Position numbers and translations under genes: made by a program. 5,281 bases of DNA from an uncultured Verrucomicrobiota bacterium (GTDB taxonomy: Bacteria > Verrucomicrobiota > Verrucomicrobiia > Limisphaerales > UBA9464): contig CAIYXO010000729.1 of the NCBI GenBank assembly GCA_903930165.1, forward strand, positions 1 through 5,281, written 5' to 3'. Below the pieces are notes generated by a model. That model was given only the letters and a program-made list of their open reading frames with translations. It was not told the origin of the DNA and made no database searches. Below are positions 1-5,281 of the stretch, piece by piece (position 1 is the first letter of the stretch; every line of letters begins with the position of its first letter).

Positions 1-15
1 ATCGTCGCGACGCTC

Positions 16-1371
16 ATGGCCCAACCGATCCGAGTCCGATTCGCCCCCTCGCCCACCGGCTACCTGCACATCGGTGGCGCGCGCACCGCCCTGTTCAACT
101 GGCTGTTCGCCCGGCACCACGGCGGCGCCTTCATCCTGCGCGTCGAGGACACCGACACCCAACGCAACTCCCAGGAGGCGATCGACGTGATCCTCAAGGG
201 CCTCCGTTGGCTGGGGCTCGACTGGGACGAAGGTCCGACCACCGGCGACACTTCCGGCCCGAGCCTGGGCGACCACGGTCCGTACTTCCAAAGCCGCCGC
301 GGCGAGAACTACCGCCGCCGGATCCAGGAGCTGCGCGAGAAGGGCCTCGCCTACGACCGCGACGGCGCGGTATTCTTCCGGATGACCCGCGATCCGGTCA
401 CCATTCCCGACATGATCATCGGGGACGTCGTCCGGCCGCTGACCGACCGCGAGGAGCAGGATCCCGACTGGGTGTTGGTGCGCAGCGACGGCATGCCGGT
501 GTTCCATCTGGTCAACGTGGTGGACGACCTCGAGATGGCCATCTCCCACGTGATCCGGGGCGAGGACCACCTGGCCAACACCGCCAAGCACATCGCGCTG
601 TTCCGGGCGTTCGGGGTCGAGCCTCCCCAGTACGCGCACATCCCGCTGATCCTCAATCCGGACGGCTCGAAGATGTCCAAGCGCGACCGCGGAGCGCACG
701 TGACCAACTACCTCGACGACGGCTTCACGCCCGAGGCGGTGCTGAACTACCTGGCCCTGCTGGGTTGGGCGCCGGCCGACGGCAAGGAGTTCCTGTCCGT
801 GGCCGAACTGGTCGCGCGCTTCGGGTTGGACCGGGTGAACCGCAGTGCGGCGAAGTTCGACGCCAAGAAGCTGGAGGCGCTGCATTTCGAGCACACGCGG
901 ATCCTGGATCCGGTCCGGTTCGTGAGGACCGGCGTGGAGTTCCTGGCCAAGGCCGGCATCGACACCACCGGCTTCGCCCCGGGCTACGTGGCGGCGGCTT
1001 TGGAGACGGCCCGTGAGAAGGGCAAGCTGTTCAAGGACCTGCCGCCGTTCGTGGACTTCTACTTCGTGTCGGACGAGGCGGTGCCGATGGACCCCGAGGC
1101 CAAGGCCAAGGCGTTGACCGTGTCCGCGCGCCCGGTGCTGGAGAGGTTGGCGGCGTCGTTCGCCGCACTGCCCGAATTCAACGCGGCGTCTCTGGAGGCG
1201 ACCCTCAAGGCCTTGGCCGCGGAACTGGGAGTGAAGGTCGGTGCGCTGGTCCAGCCGTGCCGGGTCGCGTGCACGGGCAAGCTGGTTGGACCGAGCCTGT
1301 ACCACCTGCTCGAGGTGCTCGGCCGGGACAAGGTGGCGAAGCGGTTCGCCGCGGCCCTGGCGGGATTGTGA
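16..1371 (+). CDS. gltX: Glutamyl-tRNA synthetase (class I aminoacyl-tRNA synthetase)
   Basis: Cytoplasmic enzyme that charges tRNA(Glu) with glutamate using ATP. Seen in the 451-residue product: the class I HIGH motif as HIGG at residues 18-21 after the family opening RFAPSPTG (8-15), the LRVEDTD strand (41-47), VIRGEDHL (179-186), and the KMSKR loop at 219-223. The carboxy-terminal anticodon-binding part ends with a PxRVAxTG and GPSL block near 414-428. That full C-terminal domain separates it from the short GluQ-RS paralogue. Odd: the insert that in E. coli carries the CxC...CxH zinc site is missing; residues 111-123 run straight from LAY to AVFFR. This makes the protein somewhat shorter than the usual 465-490 residues. 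The ATG at 16 fits the family N-terminus exactly, although the 15 upstream bases show no Shine-Dalgarno. Whether it also charges tRNA(Gln) (non-discriminating form) cannot be told here. purE follows after 61 bp on the same strand. Confidence 0.97.
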   Translation: MAQPIRVRFAPSPTGYLHIGGARTALFNWLFARHHGGAFILRVEDTDTQRNSQEAIDVILKGLRWLGLDWDEGPTTGDTSGPSLGDHGPYFQSRRGENYRRRIQELREKGLAYDRDGAVFFRMTRDPVTIPDMIIGDVVRPLTDREEQDPDWVLVRSDGMPVFHLVNVVDDLEMAISHVIRGEDHLANTAKHIALFRAFGVEPPQYAHIPLILNPDGSKMSKRDRGAHVTNYLDDGFTPEAVLNYLALLGWAPADGKEFLSVAELVARFGLDRVNRSAAKFDAKKLEALHFEHTRILDPVRFVRTGVEFLAKAGIDTTGFAPGYVAAALETAREKGKLFKDLPPFVDFYFVSDEAVPMDPEAKAKALTVSARPVLERLAASFAALPEFNAASLEATLKALAAELGVKVGALVQPCRVACTGKLVGPSLYHLLEVLGRDKVAKRFAAALAGL

Positions 1372-1432
1372 GGACGTCCCGTTCCGGCCGGCTTGATGCC
1401 GTGCCGGGGACCGGGTTCACTCGCAGCATCCA

Positions 1433-1930
1433 ATGAGCGCTCCCCTTGTCGGCATCATCATGGGATCCCAGTCGGACTGGGAGACGATGCAGCATGCCGC
1501 CAACCAGTTGGAGTCCCTCGGGGTTCCCTTCGAGGCCTCGGTGGTGAGCGCGCATCGCACTCCGGACCTGCTTTTCGAGTACGCCGCATCTGCGGCCGGC
1601 CGCGGCCTGGAGGTGATCATCGCCGGTGCCGGCGGGGCCGCCCATCTGCCCGGCATGTGCGCCAGCAAGACGGCCCTTCCGGTACTGGGAGTCCCCGTGC
1701 AGTCCAAGGCCCTCAACGGCATGGACTCGCTGCTGAGCATCGTCCAGATGCCCGGCGGCGTGCCGGTGGGGACCATGGCGATCGGCAAGGCCGGGGCCAT
1801 CAACGCCGCGTTGTTGGCGACGGCGATCCTCGGCAACAGGCATCCCCAATTCCGGACCGCCTACGAGGCGTTCCGGACGCGGCAGACGGCGGCGGTGTTG
1901 GCGGACCGGACGCCGCGGGTGGCGGGATAG
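1433..1930 (+). CDS. purE: N5-carboxyaminoimidazole ribonucleotide mutase (class I PurE)
   Basis: Converts N5-CAIR to CAIR in de novo purine synthesis, downstream of the PurK carboxylase. The 165-residue length is normal for the family (E. coli about 169). Seen: the phosphate-binding GSQSDW near residues 11-16, the active-site SAHRTP at 39-44 with catalytic-type His41, the loop AGAGGAAHLPGM at 64-75, VLGVPVQS at 84-91, SIVQMPGGVPVGTMAIG at 102-118, and AGAINAALLA. The SIVQMP block matches bacterial class I mutases rather than class II AIR carboxylases, so a PurK partner is expected, but none is in this window. The ATG at 1433 places GSxSDW at the usual distance from the N-terminus. Upstream sequence shows no convincing ribosome-binding site. 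The 61-bp gap after gltX is short enough for cotranscription, though the pair has no obvious functional link. Confidence 0.97.
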   Translation: MSAPLVGIIMGSQSDWETMQHAANQLESLGVPFEASVVSAHRTPDLLFEYAASAAGRGLEVIIAGAGGAAHLPGMCASKTALPVLGVPVQSKALNGMDSLLSIVQMPGGVPVGTMAIGKAGAINAALLATAILGNRHPQFRTAYEAFRTRQTAAVLADRTPRVAG

Positions 1931-2014
1931 GGCGGCCGGTTTCGGGATGCGGTTCCACAACCGCGGCTACGAAAGGCGGGATCCGCAACCTGTTGGTCGC
2001 GGCTACGGGAAGGG
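1931..2014. other. Convergent intergenic spacer between purE and the glycosyltransferase
   Basis: These 84 bases separate the stop codons of two gene groups that read toward each other, so transcription termination for both would be expected here. It contains two candidate stem-loops (1949-1964 and 1983-2002), but neither is followed by a T tract on either strand. A classic intrinsic terminator is therefore not supported. Termination may be Rho-dependent or rely on the hairpins alone. Confidence 0.6.
1949..2007. repeat. Two tandem hairpin units sharing a 10-bp direct repeat
   Basis: Seen directly: unit one is a perfect 6-bp inverted repeat (GCGGTT at 1949-1954, AACCGC at 1959-1964, 4-base loop). 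Unit two is an 8-bp inverted repeat with one mismatch (1983-1990 against 1995-2002, 4-base loop). The right arm of each runs into the same sequence, CGCGGCTACG, at 1962-1971 and again at 1998-2007, 36 bp apart. The shared layout of hairpin plus CTACG plus a short purine run suggests two copies of one small intergenic repeat rather than chance. The function is unknown; bidirectional termination or mRNA 3'-end protection is possible. Confidence 0.5.
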
Positions 2015-2764
2015 TCAGCGGCGACCGTCGTACCAGAGGTGGCAGGCCTCCTTGTTGGTCAGCGTCGCCTTCGGCCGGAAGACGGCCCCGAGGATGAGCC
2101 GGTGGATTTCCCTGGGTGTGTAGAGCCGGAGTTTGCGGGCCGAGGTGACCAAAGGCGCCGCACTGAGGATGACGATCTTCCGCCGGGTCCGCCGGGCCAA
2201 TGGGCGCAGGCGCTTCGTGAAGTCCAATTCCTCGGCGGCGTAGAGGGCTCCGCTGAACCCGCCGATCTCACGGAAGGCGGACGCCTCGACGAAGATGTAG
2301 GAGCCGGCCATGAGTCCACGAAGCCGGCTGATGGTGTTCCAGACCGCGCCACCCACCCGCGCCCGCCACTCGTCGGAATCCATCCGGACGGTGGATCCTC
2401 CGGCGAGCACACGGCCGGACCGGATCGCCTCCACGGTCGCGGTGAAGAGTTCGCGGGAAGGCCGCGAGTCGGCGTCGATGAAGAGCAGCCAGTCGCCGGT
2501 CGCCACCGAGGCTCCGGCGTTGCGGGCCCGGGCGATCTGGTTCACGGGCTCGAAGACCACCTTGTCCGCACCATGCGCCTTGGCCACGGAGGCGGTGGCG
2601 TCGGTGGAGTTGTTGTCGCAGACGACCACCTCCGACTCCCAACCCGCCATGGTCAGCGCGGTTCGCGCGGCGTGGACGGCTTCCAGGGTCGAGGGGAGCA
2701 GCTTCTCCTCGTTGAACGCCGGCAGGATGATCGAGAGTTTCAAACGGTGAAGGGTGTTTGCCAC
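2015..2764 (-). CDS. Glycosyltransferase family 2 (GT-A fold)
   Basis: Predicted to transfer a sugar from a nucleotide-sugar donor to an unknown acceptor, likely in the cytoplasm or at the inner face of the membrane. The 249-residue product has the GT2 opening SIILPAFNEE at 11-20, VVVCDNNSTDAT at 47-57 for nucleotide binding, NQIARARNAGA at 75-85, the metal-binding DAD (97-99) within FIDADSRP, and an acidic EELDF at 178-182 where GT2 enzymes keep the catalytic base region. VTSARK at 206-211 resembles a block seen in related single-domain GT2 proteins. I see no transmembrane helix. The first 7 residues from the GTG at 2764 are encoded partly by an intergenic repeat. A TTG at 2743 would give the more typical N-terminus MKLSIILPAFNEE, so the true start is uncertain. 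It lies 82 bp after tsaD in the same direction and may be cotranscribed. The acceptor and pathway (polysaccharide, lipid or protein glycosylation) cannot be inferred from these neighbours. Confidence 0.9.
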   Translation of the reverse strand: MANTLHRLKLSIILPAFNEEKLLPSTLEAVHAARTALTMAGWESEVVVCDNNSTDATASVAKAHGADKVVFEPVNQIARARNAGASVATGDWLLFIDADSRPSRELFTATVEAIRSGRVLAGGSTVRMDSDEWRARVGGAVWNTISRLRGLMAGSYIFVEASAFREIGGFSGALYAAEELDFTKRLRPLARRTRRKIVILSAAPLVTSARKLRLYTPREIHRLILGAVFRPKATLTNKEACHLWYDGRR

Positions 2765-2847
2765 GGAGGCGCAGAGAGCACGGAGATCAGACCGGACATC
2801 CGCCGAGTCGTCTTGGAATCTCTCCGTGTTCTCCGTGTCTCGGTGGC
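2760..2847. repeat. Imperfect inverted repeat of the CCACGGAGG/CTCCGTG type
   Basis: The arms are 2760-2786 and 2821-2847, matching at 22 of 27 positions when one is reverse-complemented, around a 34-base loop. The arms are themselves built from about 9-base units: TCTCCGTGT occurs twice in direct succession at 2821-2829 and 2830-2838. The 9-base period keeps all frames open, and translation of the plus strand gives TEAQRARR and NLSVFSVSRW. Peptides of that kind are, from memory, common spurious hypothetical proteins created by this repeat family in environmental bacterial genomes. The element fills nearly the whole tsaD-glycosyltransferase gap, sharing its outer base with the tsaD stop codon on one side and covering the annotated glycosyltransferase GTG on the other. 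A transcript from either strand could fold into a long stem-loop. There is no adjoining transposase. Confidence 0.85.
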
Positions 2848-3878
2848 TATCTCCCAGGGGCCAGCTCCCAGCCGGGATCGGTTTCGGTGTCGAAAGGAGT
2901 CGGTCCGTCGGCGCGCAGGCGGTGTTCGCCGATAACCCCGATCATGGCTGCGTTGTCGGTGCAGTGGGTCGGCTCGGCGAGGCGCAGGTGCCATCCGCGG
3001 CGGGCGGCGGCCGCGGTGAGGGCGCGCCGTAGTCCGCGGTTGCAGGTGACGCCCCCGCTGGCGGTGAGGGTGTCAACGCCGCAGCTCACAACCGCCTTCA
3101 GCAGCTTGCCACAGAGGGTGTCCACGATGGCCGCGCGGACGGAGGCGCAGACATCCCGCAGGCCGGCGGGATCGTCGGCGACGCCGGGATGCTTCTGGAG
3201 GAAGACGCGGACGCTGGTCTTGAGTCCGCTGAAGCTGAAGTCGTGGTTCGGCTCGTGGAGCAGGGGACGGGGAAAGGGGAACCGGGAGGCGTCGCCGTCC
3301 TCGGCAAGGCGGTCGAGCACGGGGCCGCCGGGATAGGGCAGCGCGAGCAGCTTGGCGGCCTTGTCGAAGCATTCGCCGGCGGCGTCGTCGAGCGTCCCGC
3401 CGAGGATCCGGTGGTCGAGAAGCCCGCGGACATGGACGAGGAGGGTGTGTCCTCCCGAGACGATCAGCGAGACGTGGGGACGCAGGTCCGCCAGTTGGGA
3501 GCGGGGCGGGTTGCCGGGGCTGATCCAGGGCGAGTAGAGGTGGGCCTCATGGTGGTGGATGCCGACGATCGGCAGCCTGAGGGTGTAGGCGAGGGACTGG
3601 GCGGAGGTCCAGCCGGCCATAAGCGCGGCGGGAAGTCCAGGGCCGCGGGTCGCGGCGATCGCATCGAGGTCGTCGAGTGCGACGCCCGCCTTCGCGAGGG
3701 CCTCGCGGACGACCGGGAGAAGGTTCCTGAGATGCTCCCGCGTGGCCAGTTCGGGAACCACCCCCCCGTACTCCGCATGCAGTGCGACCTGCGAGGAAAC
3801 CACGCTCGAGAGCACGGCGCCTTCATGGACGACGGCGGCAGCCGTTTCGTCGCAGGACGATTCGATGGCCAGCAGCAT
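2847..3878 (-). CDS. tsaD: tRNA N6-adenosine threonylcarbamoyltransferase TsaD
   Basis: Transfers the threonylcarbamoyl group from threonylcarbamoyl-AMP to A37 of ANN-decoding tRNAs, forming t6A. In bacteria it acts with TsaB and TsaE, with TsaC making the substrate. The 343-residue product has the normal family length (E. coli 337). Seen: the ASKHA nucleotide-binding opening LLAIESSCDETAAAVV at 2-17, YGGVVPELATREH at 37-49, TRGPGLPAAL at 77-86, the metal-binding HxxxH as His109 and His113, SGGHT at 141-145, the GGTLDDAAGECFDKAAKLL segment at 160-178, FSFSGLKT at 214-221, GGVTCNRGLR at 275-284 and CTDNAAMIG at 306-314, whose Asp308 is the third metal ligand by family comparison. The ATG at 3878 is the canonical start; no clear Shine-Dalgarno precedes it. 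It begins 26 bp after the ctpA stop on the same strand, so the two are probably one transcript. Its TAG stop sits on the edge of an inverted repeat, but the C-terminus looks complete. Confidence 0.97.
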   Translation of the reverse strand: MLLAIESSCDETAAAVVHEGAVLSSVVSSQVALHAEYGGVVPELATREHLRNLLPVVREALAKAGVALDDLDAIAATRGPGLPAALMAGWTSAQSLAYTLRLPIVGIHHHEAHLYSPWISPGNPPRSQLADLRPHVSLIVSGGHTLLVHVRGLLDHRILGGTLDDAAGECFDKAAKLLALPYPGGPVLDRLAEDGDASRFPFPRPLLHEPNHDFSFSGLKTSVRVFLQKHPGVADDPAGLRDVCASVRAAIVDTLCGKLLKAVVSCGVDTLTASGGVTCNRGLRRALTAAAARRGWHLRLAEPTHCTDNAAMIGVIGEHRLRADGPTPFDTETDPGWELAPGR

Positions 3879-3904
3879 CTCGGTGGGGATCCCGTTCGGT
3901 CCGG

Positions 3905-5260
3905 TCAGCGCACCGTGTCGGCGGCCTGGGCCTTGCGGGACGACTTCTCGTCGTTGCGCTTGGACATGAGCCGCACCGCCTTGAGCAGGTCCATGGCGCG
4001 CTCGAGCTGGGGGTCGGCGTCGGTGATCACCAGGTCCCGCAGGCGTCCGCGCTGGGCCGCCGGATAGTTCTGCAGCGCGTCGTCGAGGTTGGTGCGGCCT
4101 CCCGGGATGCGCCGGAGCTGGATGGCCATCTCCTCTTCCTCGGTGATGGGAACGACGATGTTGGGCGTGATGCCGTGCTCGTGGATCACCTTGTGGGAAG
4201 GCGTGTAGTACTTCGCCGTGGTCAGGCGCAGGGCGGAGCCGTCGTCGAGGGGCAGGATGTTCTGGACGGAGCCCTTGCCGAAGGACTGTTCACCCACGAG
4301 GACCGCGCGCTCGAGATCCTGGAGGCAACCGGCCACGATCTCCGAGGCGCTCGCGCTCCCGCCGTTGACCAACACCACCACGGGCAAAGTCCGGATCTTG
4401 CCGCGGCCCGAAGCGCGCTTCTGCGAATCCGCGGCGCGGTTCCGCCCTTCGGTGGAGACGATGGGCTTGCCCTTGGGCAGGAACTTCTCGGCGACGGCGA
4501 CCGCCTGGTCCAGCAGGCCGCCCGGATTGCCGCGCAGGTCCAGGACCAAACCGTCCACGCCGTGGGATTCCATCCGGTTGAGGGCGTCCTCCAGTTCGTC
4601 CGCGGTCTTCTCCCCAAATTGGGTCAGACGGACGTAGCCCAGACGGTCCGCACCCACCGGGAACTCGCGGCGGTTGTTGATGTCCTTGACCGAGTACACC
4701 CGGATGTCCTGCCGGGTGAGGGTGATGTCCTTGGGTTCGGACATCGAGGGACGGAGGATGGAGACGACCAGCTTGGATCCGGGTTCGCCGCGGAGGACCT
4801 TCACGGCCTCGTTCATGCCGAGGCGCTCGGTGGAGCGTCCGTCGATCTTCACCAGCTGGTCGCCGGGCAGGATGCCGGCCTCGAACGCCGGGGTGTCCTC
4901 CATGGGCGCGATCACGGTCAGCACGCCGTCGCGCACGTTGACCTGGAGGCCCACGCCGCCGTAGGAGCCGCCGGTGTCCTCGCGGAGCTCGGTGAACTTG
5001 GAGACGTCCATGAACTCGCTGTGCGGGTCCAGGGTGGAGAGCATGCCCTTCATCGCACCCTGGATGAGGTCCTTGTAGGTCAGCTTCTCGCCGTCGACGT
5101 AGTCCTTGCGCACCCGTTCGAGCACACGGGTGAAGAGCTCCAGCTGTTCGTAGGGGTCGTCGCGGTCGTCCGCGGCGCTGAGCTGGAACATCCGCGCTCC
5201 CAGGAGGGTGTAGACCGCCAAGGCGGCCACGAAGACTGGATAGAAGAGACGCTTTTTCAT
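3905..5260 (-). CDS. ctpA: Carboxyl-terminal processing protease, S41 family (CtpA/Prc type), membrane-anchored
   Basis: Periplasmic or membrane-tethered serine protease that degrades or trims envelope proteins from their C-termini. Layout of the 451 residues: a basic start (KKR) and hydrophobic segment at about 6-22 acting as signal peptide or anchor, an N-terminal helical part with STLDPHSEFM at 75-84, a PDZ domain at about 100-185 (GGVGLQV at 101-107, AGILPGDQLVKIDG at 128-141), then the protease core with LVLDLRGNPGG at 238-248. The catalytic Ser-Lys-Gln set can be placed as Ser304 in NGGSASASEI, Lys329 in SFGKGSVQ and Gln333; the Ser-Lys gap of 25 and Lys-Gln gap of 4 match B. subtilis CtpB and E. 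coli Prc. The core ends near HGITPNIVVPIT (362-373). A charged tail of about 75 residues follows, the last 20 rich in Lys, Arg and Ser. No lipoprotein Cys is seen. The ATG at 5260 is favoured because it begins the signal segment. tsaD follows 26 bp downstream. The exact subtype and substrate are unknown. Confidence 0.95.
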   Translation of the reverse strand: MKKRLFYPVFVAALAVYTLLGARMFQLSAADDRDDPYEQLELFTRVLERVRKDYVDGEKLTYKDLIQGAMKGMLSTLDPHSEFMDVSKFTELREDTGGSYGGVGLQVNVRDGVLTVIAPMEDTPAFEAGILPGDQLVKIDGRSTERLGMNEAVKVLRGEPGSKLVVSILRPSMSEPKDITLTRQDIRVYSVKDINNRREFPVGADRLGYVRLTQFGEKTADELEDALNRMESHGVDGLVLDLRGNPGGLLDQAVAVAEKFLPKGKPIVSTEGRNRAADSQKRASGRGKIRTLPVVVLVNGGSASASEIVAGCLQDLERAVLVGEQSFGKGSVQNILPLDDGSALRLTTAKYYTPSHKVIHEHGITPNIVVPITEEEEMAIQLRRIPGGRTNLDDALQNYPAAQRGRLRDLVITDADPQLERAMDLLKAVRLMSKRNDEKSSRKAQAADTVR

Positions 5261-5281
5261 TCCGGGACGCCGGCGCTGCTG

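Noticed and set aside
207..1016. 269-codon frame within gltX on the same strand
   Set aside because: It overlaps gltX in another frame; its composition is Arg/Pro/Gly-rich and it shows no domain.
1372..1432. Possible small RNA or promoter in the gltX-purE gap
   Set aside because: Only 61 bp, with no -10/-35-like pair and no stable stem-loop that I could identify.
1205..1960. 251-codon open frame on the minus strand opposite the gltX end and purE
   Set aside because: purE and gltX on the plus strand are unambiguous. The antisense product is Arg/Pro/Gly-rich with no recognisable family.
1949..2002. Intrinsic terminator for purE or the glycosyltransferase
   Set aside because: Hairpins are present but no T tract follows on either strand, so I kept them as repeat units only.
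2760..2847. CRISPR repeat or IS terminal inverted repeats
   Set aside because: There is a single palindromic pair with a 34-base loop, no regular spacer array, no transposase and no target-site duplication that I can see.
2039..2935. 298-codon open frame on the plus strand opposite the glycosyltransferase
   Set aside because: It lies antisense to a gene with clear GT2 motifs. Its Gly/Arg/Asp-rich composition is what high-GC antisense frames give, and no motif is recognisable.
2754..3032. Plus-strand ORFs over the tsaD 3' end and the gap, with peptides such as TEAQRARR and NLSVFSVSRW
   Set aside because: They arise from translating the 9-base-period inverted repeat and then antisense of tsaD. 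This is a known style of spurious hypothetical protein, with no domain.
3189..4067. 292-codon open frame on the plus strand opposite tsaD
   Set aside because: It is a shadow of tsaD and the ctpA 3' end caused by high GC content; the sense-strand genes carry full catalytic motifs.

Overview
This is a compact, GC-rich chromosomal window that carries five complete housekeeping-type genes and almost no free space. I see no phage, transposase, CRISPR, rRNA or tRNA gene. The best guess for the organism is a member of the PVC superphylum, probably a Verrucomicrobiota relative. Three things point that way: the form of the glutamyl-tRNA synthetase (no zinc-binding Cys segment, and a KMSKRDRGA signature), the lack of clear Shine-Dalgarno sequences, and an intergenic inverted repeat of the CCACGGAGG...CTCCGTG type. 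I know that repeat type from environmental genomes of several phyla. The taxonomy is inference from memory, not a search result.

Layout. On the left, two genes read rightward: gltX (16-1371, glutamyl-tRNA synthetase) and purE (1433-1930, 5-(carboxyamino)imidazole ribonucleotide mutase). On the right, three genes read leftward: a ctpA/prc-type S41 protease with a membrane anchor (5260-3905), tsaD (3878-2847, tRNA t6A synthesis) 26 bp further on, and a family 2 glycosyltransferase (2764-2015) 82 bp after that. The two groups converge on an 84-bp spacer (1931-2014). All gaps are under 100 bp, so no stretch over 300 bases lacks a gene.

Non-coding content. The tsaD-glycosyltransferase gap is almost entirely an imperfect 27-bp inverted repeat (arms 2760-2786 and 2821-2847, 34-bp loop). 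One arm starts in the last base of the tsaD stop codon and the other covers the apparent GTG start of the glycosyltransferase. The convergent spacer holds two short hairpins, each followed by the same bases (exact 10-bp direct repeat at 1962-1971 and 1998-2007).

Function. gltX and tsaD both serve translation (tRNA charging and t6A modification), purE serves purine synthesis, and ctpA and the glycosyltransferase belong to the envelope. I find no evidence that they form one dedicated system. The repeats, the glycosyltransferase start they obscure, and the shortened GluRS are the points that deserve a second look.
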